A DNA stretch of 6,237 nucleotides from Ruminococcus sp. UBA3855 (GTDB lineage: Bacteria; Bacillota; Clostridia; Oscillospirales; Ruminococcaceae): NCBI GenBank assembly GCA_002392545.1, contig DGHF01000090.1, positions 305 through 6,541 on the forward strand, in the 5' to 3' direction. The first letter of the stretch is position 1. Every line of letters starts with the position of its first letter. Position numbers and translations under genes: made by a program. Below are positions 1-6,134 of the stretch, in pieces. Under the pieces are notes generated by a model that was not told the origin of the DNA, did not search any database, and worked only from the letters and a program-made list of their open reading frames with translations.

Positions 1-36
1 TGCATTGATATTGTTATCTCCGTTAATATCTCCTAA
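1..36 (-). other. Start of a dockerin type I domain (truncated by window edge)
   Basis: Residues 981-992 of the LRR protein are LGDINGDNNINA. In type I dockerins the first half-repeat is GDxNxDxxxNxxD, with calcium ligands at loop positions 1, 3, 5, 9 and 12. Here D983, N985, D987 and N991 fill positions 1, 3, 5 and 9; position 12 lies outside the window. The location directly after an LRR terminal cap is typical for a C-terminal dockerin. The second half-repeat and the cohesin-recognition residues cannot be seen. Confidence 0.75.
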
Positions 37-2976
37 TTCCAATTCTGCAGGTTCAGTGCCGCCATAAATCATGTCATTTTCATTCGCATAGCGTTCTGCG
101 GCAGTACTGCCGTAGAGAATGAAATCATGATTTGCAATTGTTGCTCCAAGCAGGCTTTGTACATCAACATGCTGACCGCTTTCTCTTTCCAGTCGTTCTG
201 CTTCCTCGCAAAGTTCAGCATAACTCTTGTCAGAATCTTTGTAATAACCGAATGCTTTTTCGCCAATTGACTTGACGCTCTCCGGAATGATAACCGATGT
301 CATCAAATTAATATTAGTATCCCGTACAAAGGCATTCGCACCGATTGAAACTGTTTTGCTGCCAAATGTCACATTTGAGACAGGTGCATTCTGGAATGCG
401 GCATCACCAATATAAAGACAGCTTTCAGGAAGTTTCACACTCGTCAGAGCCGTATCTGCAAATGCCATACCGCCAAGTTCCGAAATGCCTTCGCTGAATG
501 TTACATTGGTGAGTTTTCTGCACCCGCTGAATATCCCCACAGGAACAGTCTCCAACCAAGACGGGAGAACGATTTTGGTCAGACCTTTACAGTCTTTAAA
601 TACTTCATCTTCAAATTTAGTTGCTGCTGAATCTGCAAAGGTGAGTGTTGTCAGGTTTGTACAGCCGTCAAAGGCATGACTGCCGACAGATTTCAGATTC
701 TCGGTCATGGTAAATTCCTTGACAGCAGCACAGCCGTTCAGAGCATATGCTCCAACTTTTTCTAGTGTTGCCGGAAGTACAAAACCATCAAAATCGCCCT
801 GTCCGTGAAATACTTCTGCATAAGCGGATTCCATCTCCGTACAGTTTGGAGGAAGAGTTCCAATTTCTTTCAATGCTGGTGACATGATAACGGTTTTCAG
901 AGAGCCGAGTCTGCCTGCCGTATCCGTCAGCAAATCGTGACAGCTAAATGCACCTGTTCCGATATACTCCACCTTGCCGAGGTCAAGTGTTTCAAGGTCA
1001 AGACAGCCAGCAAAGGCATCTATGCCGATTTCCTTGATGTTGTCTGGAATCACAAGTTCTTTCAAGATACTGTGTGTTCCGACTCCGGTCTGAGAATCCT
1101 GCTGAACAGAATAACTTGCGTTTTCCTCTGAATAGCAATCGAGAAAACGGTCAGGAATCACCGTCATATTTGCAGAGAATTTAACCTTTTCCACATGAAT
1201 ATTACCCTCAAAGCAGCGGTCTCCGACTTTTGTAACAGAATCCGGGAGACTAATCTCATGCAAATCACAGCCGCAGAATGCCAGATTTCCGATAGCTTCC
1301 AAATTATCACTGAATATAACATCTTCAATGGACGAGCAGCCGTTAAATGCACCATGTCCGATTTTTTTCAGATTTGACGGGAATTCAATAGCACCTGACA
1401 GACTTGTGCAGTTTGCAAATGCTCCGTGATTGATTACTTCAAGAGAATCTCCGAACTTTACAGTTTTCAGCTTTATACAGTAGGCGAATGCACCGCCGAT
1501 TGCAGTATCAGTTTCATAGTATTCCTCACTTGTGTAAGCTGTCGCTGAACCAAGTTCTTTACAGTTCCCTAAATCCGCATCAAGAAGCTCATAATTAGAA
1601 TCAAAAGCACTATCCCAAATCTTGAACGGCTTTTCAGTGACAGGAAGCGTCAGATGCTTGATGCTGTTAAAGCAGAATGCGTATGGAAAGATATTTTCAA
1701 GCTGAGAGTTTTCAGCAAAGGTCAAGTCTGACAGTGCATGGACTTCACTTCCGCTGATACCATTAAAGCCACCGAAAGCCGCTCTGCCGATATGCTTGAC
1801 AGTGGACGGAATCACAAGCGTTTTAATCTTTCCGCTCCATTTGAACAGTTCATCGCCGATTTTTTCAAGCCCCTCGCTGAAAACAACTGTCTCCACATTC
1901 ACATCATTCTGAAAAATTCCACGAGTATAATCGCCCAAATCGACGCAGCCGCCAATCTCGGTCAGACCACTGCCGAATGTGACGGATTTTAGTGCTTCAA
2001 TGTTATTGAACGCACTCCATCCAATAGAAACAACAGAATCCGGAATCACCAATTCTTCTATCGCAGTACCTTCAAAAGCAGATTCGCCGATTGTTGTCAT
2101 ACTGCTGCCGAACATCACCTTGCGGAGAAAATTGCAGTTTTTAAAAGCGTATTGTGGTATTTCCTCTATCGCATCAGGGAGCGAAATCTCCTCTAATGCA
2201 CAATGATTAAATGCGTACTCGCCAAATTCCGTGACCGTGTCCGGAATGTCAATCGAAGTCAGTCCGGATTCTGCAAAAGCATACGCACCAATCTTTTCGA
2301 GTTTTGAATCCTCTGCAAAGGTGACGGCTGTCAGGTTCTTGCAGTCATAAAACAGACGCTCAGGCAGCTCTGTGACATTTGCAGGAATGGAGAGCGTCTG
2401 AATTGCAGTTTTTGAAAACGCATCCGTGCTGAACGATTCAAGTGCGGAATCTTCAGGAATCATAACCTCGGTCAGATTTTCACATCCGGAAAACTCTCCA
2501 AGAATACGAATATTCTTTGAAACCGTGACCTTTTCGAGATTACTGCGCCCAAACTCACCGGGATTCAGATATGCTTTGATGACGGGCATATCCACTGTTT
2601 CGGTGATGACATTGCCGTCCTCGTCCTTCTGCTCATTGCCATCATCATCGAGGACAGGCTTGTCAAAGGGCATCGTATCGGGAATGACAATGTTCTTGTA
2701 CTGCGGCAGACTGCGGTCAATATTGCCCTTCCAGCTTATCTGAACCGCATCAATATAGGGCGTATTGGAATCGTTATCATCCTCACGGCAGCGATTCACA
2801 TCGACATCGTCAACAGTCAAAATATATGGTTCTGCGGTTGTCGGCGTAACGGATGCTGCCGAAACTGTTTTCACTGCCTGTATAGTCGGCTCTGCCGCCT
2901 GAATTTCCATAACAGGGACATTCATCAACAGACAGGCAACTGCAATGGAAACACTAAGAAACTTTTTTCTTTTCAT
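1..2976 (-). CDS. Secreted BspA-type leucine-rich-repeat protein with C-terminal dockerin (partial, 3' end outside window)
   Basis: The frame is open for 992 codons with no stop and runs off the left edge, so the C-terminus is missing. The ATG is preceded by AGGAGG six bases upstream. Residues 1-27 form a type I signal peptide: MKRKK basic region, hydrophobic core, and likely cleavage after IQA in IQA-AEP. Residues 30-145 are a spacer containing an Asp-rich stretch. Residues about 146-912 are roughly 30 repeats of the LRR_5/BspA type (pattern LxxVxIPxxVxxIGxxAFxGC). The closing segment at 953-970 (ILYGSTAAERYANEND) is the usual end of such solenoids. Residues 981-992 read LGDINGDNNINA, which matches the first calcium loop of a type I dockerin (D983, N985, D987, N991). 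The protein is therefore probably exported and attached to a cohesin-bearing scaffoldin or surface protein, with the solenoid binding a protein or glycan ligand. The ligand is unknown. It is divergently transcribed from the helix-turn-helix gene at 3215. Confidence is high for LRR and secretion, and good but not complete for the dockerin because only its start is visible. Confidence 0.93.
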   Translation of the reverse strand, partial: MKRKKFLSVSIAVACLLMNVPVMEIQAAEPTIQAVKTVSAASVTPTTAEPYILTVDDVDVNRCREDDNDSNTPYIDAVQISWKGNIDRSLPQYKNIVIPDTMPFDKPVLDDDGNEQKDEDGNVITETVDMPVIKAYLNPGEFGRSNLEKVTVSKNIRILGEFSGCENLTEVMIPEDSALESFSTDAFSKTAIQTLSIPANVTELPERLFYDCKNLTAVTFAEDSKLEKIGAYAFAESGLTSIDIPDTVTEFGEYAFNHCALEEISLPDAIEEIPQYAFKNCNFLRKVMFGSSMTTIGESAFEGTAIEELVIPDSVVSIGWSAFNNIEALKSVTFGSGLTEIGGCVDLGDYTRGIFQNDVNVETVVFSEGLEKIGDELFKWSGKIKTLVIPSTVKHIGRAAFGGFNGISGSEVHALSDLTFAENSQLENIFPYAFCFNSIKHLTLPVTEKPFKIWDSAFDSNYELLDADLGNCKELGSATAYTSEEYYETDTAIGGAFAYCIKLKTVKFGDSLEVINHGAFANCTSLSGAIEFPSNLKKIGHGAFNGCSSIEDVIFSDNLEAIGNLAFCGCDLHEISLPDSVTKVGDRCFEGNIHVEKVKFSANMTVIPDRFLDCYSEENASYSVQQDSQTGVGTHSILKELVIPDNIKEIGIDAFAGCLDLETLDLGKVEYIGTGAFSCHDLLTDTAGRLGSLKTVIMSPALKEIGTLPPNCTEMESAYAEVFHGQGDFDGFVLPATLEKVGAYALNGCAAVKEFTMTENLKSVGSHAFDGCTNLTTLTFADSAATKFEDEVFKDCKGLTKIVLPSWLETVPVGIFSGCRKLTNVTFSEGISELGGMAFADTALTSVKLPESCLYIGDAAFQNAPVSNVTFGSKTVSIGANAFVRDTNINLMTSVIIPESVKSIGEKAFGYYKDSDKSYAELCEEAERLERESGQHVDVQSLLGATIANHDFILYGSTAAERYANENDMIYGGTEPAELELGDINGDNNINA
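241..2541 (-). repeat. LRR_5/BspA-type leucine-rich repeat solenoid, about 30 units
   Basis: I count about 30 protein units of 22-24 residues between residues 146 and 912. Units with an IP or LP strand (for example LVIPDSVVSIGWSAF) mostly alternate with units carrying an F in the same place (for example VTFGSGLTEIGG), giving a two-unit period of about 46 residues. Most end in AFxxC or AFxGC. Four or more units carry longer insertions: near residues 333-352, 470-490, 613-632 and 713-732. The DNA copies have diverged, so this is an old protein-level repeat and not a recent DNA tandem expansion. Confidence 0.9.
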
Positions 2977-2982
2977 GATACC

Positions 2983-2988
2983 CCTCCT
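2983..2988 (-). promoter_or_regulatory. Ribosome binding site of the LRR-dockerin gene
   Basis: The minus strand reads AGGAGG followed by GGTATC and the ATG. The spacing of six bases fixes the start at 2976 and makes translation initiation likely to be strong. Confidence 0.9.
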
Positions 2989-3019
2989 CAAATGAAATCT
3001 TGAATTCTGAATTTCGTGT

Positions 3020-3065
3020 AAAATGCCAGAAAAATAAAAAATATTATTTTTATTTTAGGCGTTTT
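3020..3065 (-). promoter_or_regulatory. AT-rich hairpin in the leader of the LRR-dockerin gene
   Basis: Arms AAAATGCC (3020-3027) and GGCGTTTT (3058-3065) pair with one mismatch. Between them, A-rich and T-rich stretches continue the stem after a short internal mismatch, so about 46 bases fold into one long, weak hairpin. It lies in the transcribed leader, about 45 bases before the start codon, and leaves the ribosome binding site free. It could stabilise the mRNA 5' end or be a protein target. The function is not shown by the sequence, and AT-rich spacers can form such structures by chance. Confidence 0.5.
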
Positions 3066-3081
3066 TCATATTTTATATAAT
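3053..3081 (+). promoter_or_regulatory. Possible promoter of the helix-turn-helix gene
   Basis: A TATAAT at 3076-3081 has a poor -35 match (TTTTAG, 3053-3058) at 17-base spacing. It would give a leader of about 127 bases containing the 3121-3146 inverted repeat. An alternative extended -10 (TGGTATCAT, 3184-3192) would start transcription inside the ribosome binding site and so is less likely. The region is AT-rich, so either match may be chance. Confidence 0.3.
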
Positions 3082-3084
3082 TTT

Positions 3085-3113
3085 ATTATAAGGGATAGGA
3101 ATCGTTTTGTCAA
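3085..3113 (-). promoter_or_regulatory. Perfect sigma-A promoter of the LRR-dockerin gene
   Basis: On the minus strand, TTGACA lies at 3113-3108 and TATAAT at 3090-3085, with exactly 17 bases between them. All 12 consensus positions match. Transcription would start near 3078 and give a leader of about 100 bases before the ATG at 2976. Such a strong core promoter suggests high expression unless it is repressed, and a repressor site may be the inverted repeat directly upstream of the -35 box. Confidence 0.88.
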
Positions 3114-3120
3114 GCAAATC

Positions 3121-3146
3121 CCCGAAAATCTTTTATCATTTTCGGG
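3121..3146. promoter_or_regulatory. Perfect 9-bp inverted repeat, candidate operator between divergent genes
   Basis: CCCGAAAAT (3121-3129) and ATTTTCGGG (3138-3146) are exact reverse complements separated by eight bases. The site begins seven bases outside the -35 box of the LRR promoter and lies 69 bases before the helix-turn-helix gene start. No T-tract directly follows on either strand, which argues against a terminator. A dimeric regulator site fits, and the neighbouring helix-turn-helix protein is the obvious candidate (inference). If the helix-turn-helix gene is transcribed from upstream of 3121, it would also be an RNA hairpin in that leader. Confidence 0.55.
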
Positions 3147-3197
3147 AATTTACAATTTATTCACATCTTTTGGGGCAGATTTGTGGTATCATAAAGA

Positions 3198-3204
3198 AAA
3201 GGAG
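3198..3204 (+). promoter_or_regulatory. Ribosome binding site that decides the helix-turn-helix gene start
   Basis: AAAGGAG lies ten bases before the ATG at 3215. The frame is open further upstream to a TTG at 3107 with a weaker AGGA, but the helix-turn-helix homology begins only at the ATG, so 3215 is preferred. Confidence 0.8.
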
Positions 3205-3214
3205 CGTGACAACT

Positions 3215-4915
3215 ATGGATTTTCACGAACATTTGAATGCTGTGATGAAAAAATATCATATCTCCGCTAAGGCGGTCAGCGAGCTGTCAGGCATTTCCAC
3301 TTCTGCCCTCAGCCGATACCGCAAGGGAGAGCGTACACCGGACAGCACCGCATCACAGCATATTCTCTCCGCTGTTCTGCGCCTGATTGGACAGAAAGGA
3401 GATGAACTTTCGGAGGAGGAACAGCTTTCCATACAGAATGCCCTGACACGCAAGGAGAGCGTATTCCACACCGAACATTTTGATTTGCTCATCTCAAAGC
3501 TGAATATCAGCATGACCAAACTGTCAGGACAAATCAATTATTCCCTGCCGTATCTGTCCTCGATTCGTTCGGGAAAAAATCAGCCTGCTGACAGAGAACG
3601 ATTTCTGAACGGTCTGTGTGCCTATCTGAAAATGTACCGACAGCGTGAGAGCGACAGGCAGATACTTCAAATCATTACGGGGAGCAATAACCTCGATAAT
3701 CTTTCAGGAATCATGGAACAGTGGCTATGGGGTACGGACACCCGAAAACATGACAGCATGGGGAATTTCCTGCATAGTCTGGACAGCTTTGACCTCAATC
3801 AGTACATGACAATGTTTCACTTTGAAACGCCGGAGATACCGAAAGAACTTGATATGTCGCAGTTTTGCGGCAATTATGTCGGCACGGAGCAGATGAGAAA
3901 TGCAGAGCTGAATTTCTTTCGCATGACATTGCTGTCTGCCAGTACAGAGCCGATATTTATGCACAATGAAATGTCCCTGACCGATATGGCACAGGATATG
4001 GAGTTCAACAAAAACTGGATGATGTTAATTGCCATGTGTCTGAAAAAGGGCTTACATCTGGATATGATACATGACCTTGACCGTCCTGCTGAGGAAATGC
4101 TTCTTGGACTTCTGGCATGGATTCCGCTGTACATGACAGGACAGATTTCACCGTATTATCTCAAAACAGCAAACCGCAGTCCGTATAAGAATACACTGTA
4201 CTTATCCGGCGGAGCAAGTCTGACAGGAACGAGTATATTGCACGATGATGCGTGGTATACACTGACTTTTGCACCAGAGCTGATGCGGTCATCTGCACTC
4301 CGTAAGGTCAATCTGATGCGTTCGGCAGCTCCCCTCATGAATATTTACAGGCAGGATACGGAAAACTTATATCATTCATTCTTACAGCTTGAAGCACAGA
4401 GTGAGGGGAAACGGCTCACACTGCACCCATCACTGCCGTTCTACACATTATCAGACGAACTCTTGACAGCAATATTACAGCGGAACGGAGTAGCAGACGG
4501 AGAAAGAGAAACATTGCTCCAGTCGCTTGCAGAGGTCAGGGGACTGTCTGAACAGATTTTGTCCCATTCACAGATGACAGCCGTAATTCCCGAATTGTCG
4601 GAGGAGGAATATCATTCTGCACCGCTTCACCTTGCCTTGACAGATTCATTCTGCGATACAGACTATGCCTATACTTACGAGGAATACAAGACACATCTGG
4701 AATTGACAAAAGCATTTGCACAGAAACACAGCAGTTTACAGCTTGTTACAAAACAGTCACCACAATTCCGCAATATCCGTATCAAGTGCAAACTGCATGA
4801 GTGGGTAATGATTTCCAAGTCCAATGCCCCGACCACACATTTTGTGATACGGCATCCGAAGCTGATAGCAGCAATTGAGAATTTCTGTGCAGGGCAGATT
4901 GGATTTATGGCATAA
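3215..4915 (+). CDS. Tandem helix-turn-helix (Xre-like) putative transcriptional regulator, 566 aa
   Basis: The start at 3215 is chosen for its AAAGGAG site and because the helix-turn-helix fold starts a few residues in. Residues 5-42 form an Xre-like motif (KAVSELSGISTSALSRYRKGE). Residues 88-125 form a second, more degenerate copy (ISMTKLSGQINYSLPYLSSI, then RSGKNQP). The two align along their length, which suggests an internal duplication. The remaining 400 or so residues have no catalytic motif I recognise. They include a hydrophobic, probably helical stretch around 280-317 (DLDRPAEEMLLGLLAWIPLY, then MTGQISPYY), a Gly-rich segment LSGGASLTG at 330-338, and a terminal FVIRHPKLI at 543-551. 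From memory, similar segments recur in long HTH-annotated proteins of Lachnospiraceae and Ruminococcus, but their role is unknown to me. There is no signal peptide or clear membrane helix, so it is probably cytoplasmic and DNA-binding. The C-terminal part may sense a ligand or partner. It is divergent to the LRR-dockerin gene, which may be its target (inference). Confidence 0.85.
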   Translation: MDFHEHLNAVMKKYHISAKAVSELSGISTSALSRYRKGERTPDSTASQHILSAVLRLIGQKGDELSEEEQLSIQNALTRKESVFHTEHFDLLISKLNISMTKLSGQINYSLPYLSSIRSGKNQPADRERFLNGLCAYLKMYRQRESDRQILQIITGSNNLDNLSGIMEQWLWGTDTRKHDSMGNFLHSLDSFDLNQYMTMFHFETPEIPKELDMSQFCGNYVGTEQMRNAELNFFRMTLLSASTEPIFMHNEMSLTDMAQDMEFNKNWMMLIAMCLKKGLHLDMIHDLDRPAEEMLLGLLAWIPLYMTGQISPYYLKTANRSPYKNTLYLSGGASLTGTSILHDDAWYTLTFAPELMRSSALRKVNLMRSAAPLMNIYRQDTENLYHSFLQLEAQSEGKRLTLHPSLPFYTLSDELLTAILQRNGVADGERETLLQSLAEVRGLSEQILSHSQMTAVIPELSEEEYHSAPLHLALTDSFCDTDYAYTYEEYKTHLELTKAFAQKHSSLQLVTKQSPQFRNIRIKCKLHEWVMISKSNAPTTHFVIRHPKLIAAIENFCAGQIGFMA

Positions 4916-4954
4916 TAAGAGTGACATCAATATGATATTTTTGTAACAATAATC

Positions 4955-4993
4955 AAACCAGTGTCGTGATTTCCGACACTGGTTTTGTTTTTA
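4955..4993 (+). terminator. Intrinsic terminator after the helix-turn-helix gene
   Basis: AAACCAGTGTCG (4955-4966) and CGACACTGGTTT (4974-4985) form a perfect 12-bp stem with a seven-base loop, followed by TTGTTTTT. It lies 39 bases after the stop. On the other strand the stem also stands 56 bases beyond the end of the convergent Rpn-family gene, but the tract there (GATTATTG) is poor in T, so termination in that direction is probably weaker. Confidence 0.9.
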
Positions 4994-5040
4994 ATAGTAT
5001 CATTCTCGAGGTTGCGTTTCATTCGCCTTGATATGAAAAT

Positions 5041-5952
5041 TCAGTTATTTAATTCAGCAGTCTTTTCTTTAAATTCTTCAACGGTCATGTTGGCACGTTC
5101 AGCGGCAACATTCAGTGAAAGCAAACCGTCTTTCACCAATCCGATGAGCGTTTCAAGTACCGCATCATTTCTGATTTCCTCAATTGCTTCGCACATATTC
5201 ACACGCTCCTCTCCGTCAGCATAGTGCAAATTTGAATTTGTGACAATATTCACCATATCAGCCGTTCTTCTGGAAACGGTTTTGAACGCTGTATCTTCCT
5301 GCATTATCCGTCTGAGCCTTTTTTTATCTTTGGAATACTTGATGTATTTCAGTGCAAGGCTCAGTTCCGTGTGAAATTTTGAAAAATCTTCGTCTGCAAT
5401 ATCCGCAGGACTAATCAGATGAATGTGGTAATTGTCAACGAATTTCAAAATTTCCGGTTCGATATTGCCGAACATTTCATACAGTGACTTCGGAGCATTC
5501 CATTTTTCTGCATCGAAATAGACTGTCAGCGTAATCACAGGCAGCAGTTTGTCAGTCCGGTAGAATCCTGAAAGATATTCTGCACCCGTTTCAGATTTTT
5601 TGCCACCTTTGTGTGATTTAGCAGTATCTTCCACCTGTGCGACATATTCAGCGGCATCATACAGCATATTTTTAGGGGGCATAGCGTAATGGATTTCCGA
5701 CTGATTTTCAATGCCGAGCAGAACATAGGCAATATTTCCGTCTGTCATTGCTTTCAGCAAATCCCTGTATTTCTGAATCGGAACAGGACGTTCACCCTCA
5801 CCATACGGAAGTGCGATTGCTGTCGTATCCAGTTCCTTAAGCTGTTCAGGCTTGATGACCTGTCTACCACCGTAAATCAGAAAATTGAACGCATCGGCAA
5901 ATGTGGCATTGTCGCTCATGTAATCTTTGGTAACCGTATCTTTTTTGCCCAT
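5041..5952 (-). CDS. Rpn / PD-(D/E)XK nuclease-family protein (putative transposase-like), 303 aa
   Basis: The start at 5952 (MGKKDTVTKDYMSDNATFAD) has AAAAGGAG eight bases upstream. The in-frame ATG at 6006 overlaps the -35 box and cannot be transcribed from the promoter seen. The N-terminal half shows the pattern of the Rpn / PDDEXK transposase-like family: FADAFNFLIYGGRQVIKPE at 18-36, D42 in ELDTTAIALPYG, and the strand VLLGIENQSEIHYAMP at 77-92, whose E82-x-Q84 is the family's variant of the (D/E)xK motif. PVITLTVYFDAEKW follows at 138-151. The C-terminus (GLVKDGLLSLNVAAERANMT, then VEEFKEK) is the short helical tail common in these proteins. Members such as E. coli RpnA are DNA endonucleases that promote RecA-independent recombination; many others are only called transposases by annotation. 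The motif residues are present, so it may be active, but no inverted repeats typical of an insertion sequence were seen around it. It is a single-gene transcript, convergent with the helix-turn-helix gene. Confidence 0.87.
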   Translation of the reverse strand: MGKKDTVTKDYMSDNATFADAFNFLIYGGRQVIKPEQLKELDTTAIALPYGEGERPVPIQKYRDLLKAMTDGNIAYVLLGIENQSEIHYAMPPKNMLYDAAEYVAQVEDTAKSHKGGKKSETGAEYLSGFYRTDKLLPVITLTVYFDAEKWNAPKSLYEMFGNIEPEILKFVDNYHIHLISPADIADEDFSKFHTELSLALKYIKYSKDKKRLRRIMQEDTAFKTVSRRTADMVNIVTNSNLHYADGEERVNMCEAIEEIRNDAVLETLIGLVKDGLLSLNVAAERANMTVEEFKEKTAELNN

Positions 5953-5960
5953 TGGAATCA

Positions 5961-5968
5961 CTCCTTTT
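5961..5968 (-). promoter_or_regulatory. Ribosome binding site of the Rpn-family gene
   Basis: The minus strand reads AAAAGGAG, then eight bases, then the ATG at 5952. It decides between this start and the upstream in-frame ATG at 6006. Confidence 0.88.
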
Positions 5969-5977
5969 ACTGATTTT

Positions 5978-6006
5978 ATTATACTACTTTTTTCCCCTGA
6001 TGTCAA
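5978..6006 (-). promoter_or_regulatory. Perfect sigma-A promoter of the Rpn-family gene
   Basis: On the minus strand, TTGACA (6006-6001) and TATAAT (5983-5978) are separated by exactly 17 bases, a full consensus match. Transcription would start near 5971, leaving a leader of about 19 bases that contains only the ribosome binding site. No obvious operator overlaps it, so expression may be strong and constitutive. Confidence 0.9.
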
Positions 6007-6068
6007 GGGAATTTTAACGCATAACCGACTGCCGAAATTTCCTGTTGTTACCTAAAATCACTACTACA

Positions 6069-6086
6069 GTGTACCGAACGGAACAC
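6069..6086. promoter_or_regulatory. Near-perfect inverted repeat upstream of the mobC-like gene, candidate oriT or operator
   Basis: GTGTACCG (6069-6076) and CGGAACAC (6079-6086) are reverse complements at seven of eight positions around a central AA. The right arm runs into a C-rich segment with the related words GAACACCCC and GAACCCCG. Inverted repeats next to a nick site commonly lie upstream of relaxosome accessory genes, so this could be part of a transfer origin. It could equally be an operator for the DNA-binding protein encoded downstream. I do not recognise a known nic sequence. Confidence 0.4.
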
Positions 6087-6117
6087 CCCTTGAACCCCGT
6101 CCACAGAAATATAAAAA

Positions 6118-6123
6118 GAAAGG
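6118..6123 (+). promoter_or_regulatory. Ribosome binding site of the mobC-like gene
   Basis: GAAAGG lies 11 bases before the ATG at 6135. It is a moderate match at the long end of usual spacing. No convincing promoter could be placed between it and 6007. Confidence 0.55.
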
Positions 6124-6134
6124 TTGACACCAAT

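Noticed and set aside
485..2743. Several open frames of 60-105 codons on the plus strand (and a few on other minus frames) inside the LRR gene
   Set aside because: They lie within the 992-codon LRR frame, have no convincing ribosome binding sites, and their peptides are out-of-frame copies of the repeat codons.
2932..2976. Lipoprotein signal at Cys15 of the LRR protein
   Set aside because: The residues before it (AVA) lack the usual Leu/Val/Ile three places before the Cys, and a type I cleavage site follows at IQA-AEP.
3107..3214. TTG start at 3107 adding 36 residues to the helix-turn-helix protein
   Set aside because: The extra residues do not resemble the start of a helix-turn-helix protein, the region contains the inverted repeat, and the ATG at 3215 has a much better AAAGGAG site.
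3256..4721. Minus-strand open frames inside the helix-turn-helix gene
   Set aside because: They are short antisense frames of a clearly coding plus-strand gene, without ribosome binding sites or recognisable products.
5953..6006. ATG at 6006 as start of the Rpn-family protein
   Set aside because: It overlaps the -35 box; transcription from the consensus promoter begins near 5971, so only the ATG at 5952 with its AAAAGGAG can be used.
5041..6006. Complete insertion sequence around the Rpn-family gene
   Set aside because: No terminal inverted repeats or target-site duplications could be found on either side; the family's transposase label is mainly annotation.
6124..6129. TTGACA as a -35 box for a promoter reading into the mobC-like gene
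   Set aside because: It lies between the ribosome binding site and the start codon and has no -10 match at proper spacing downstream.
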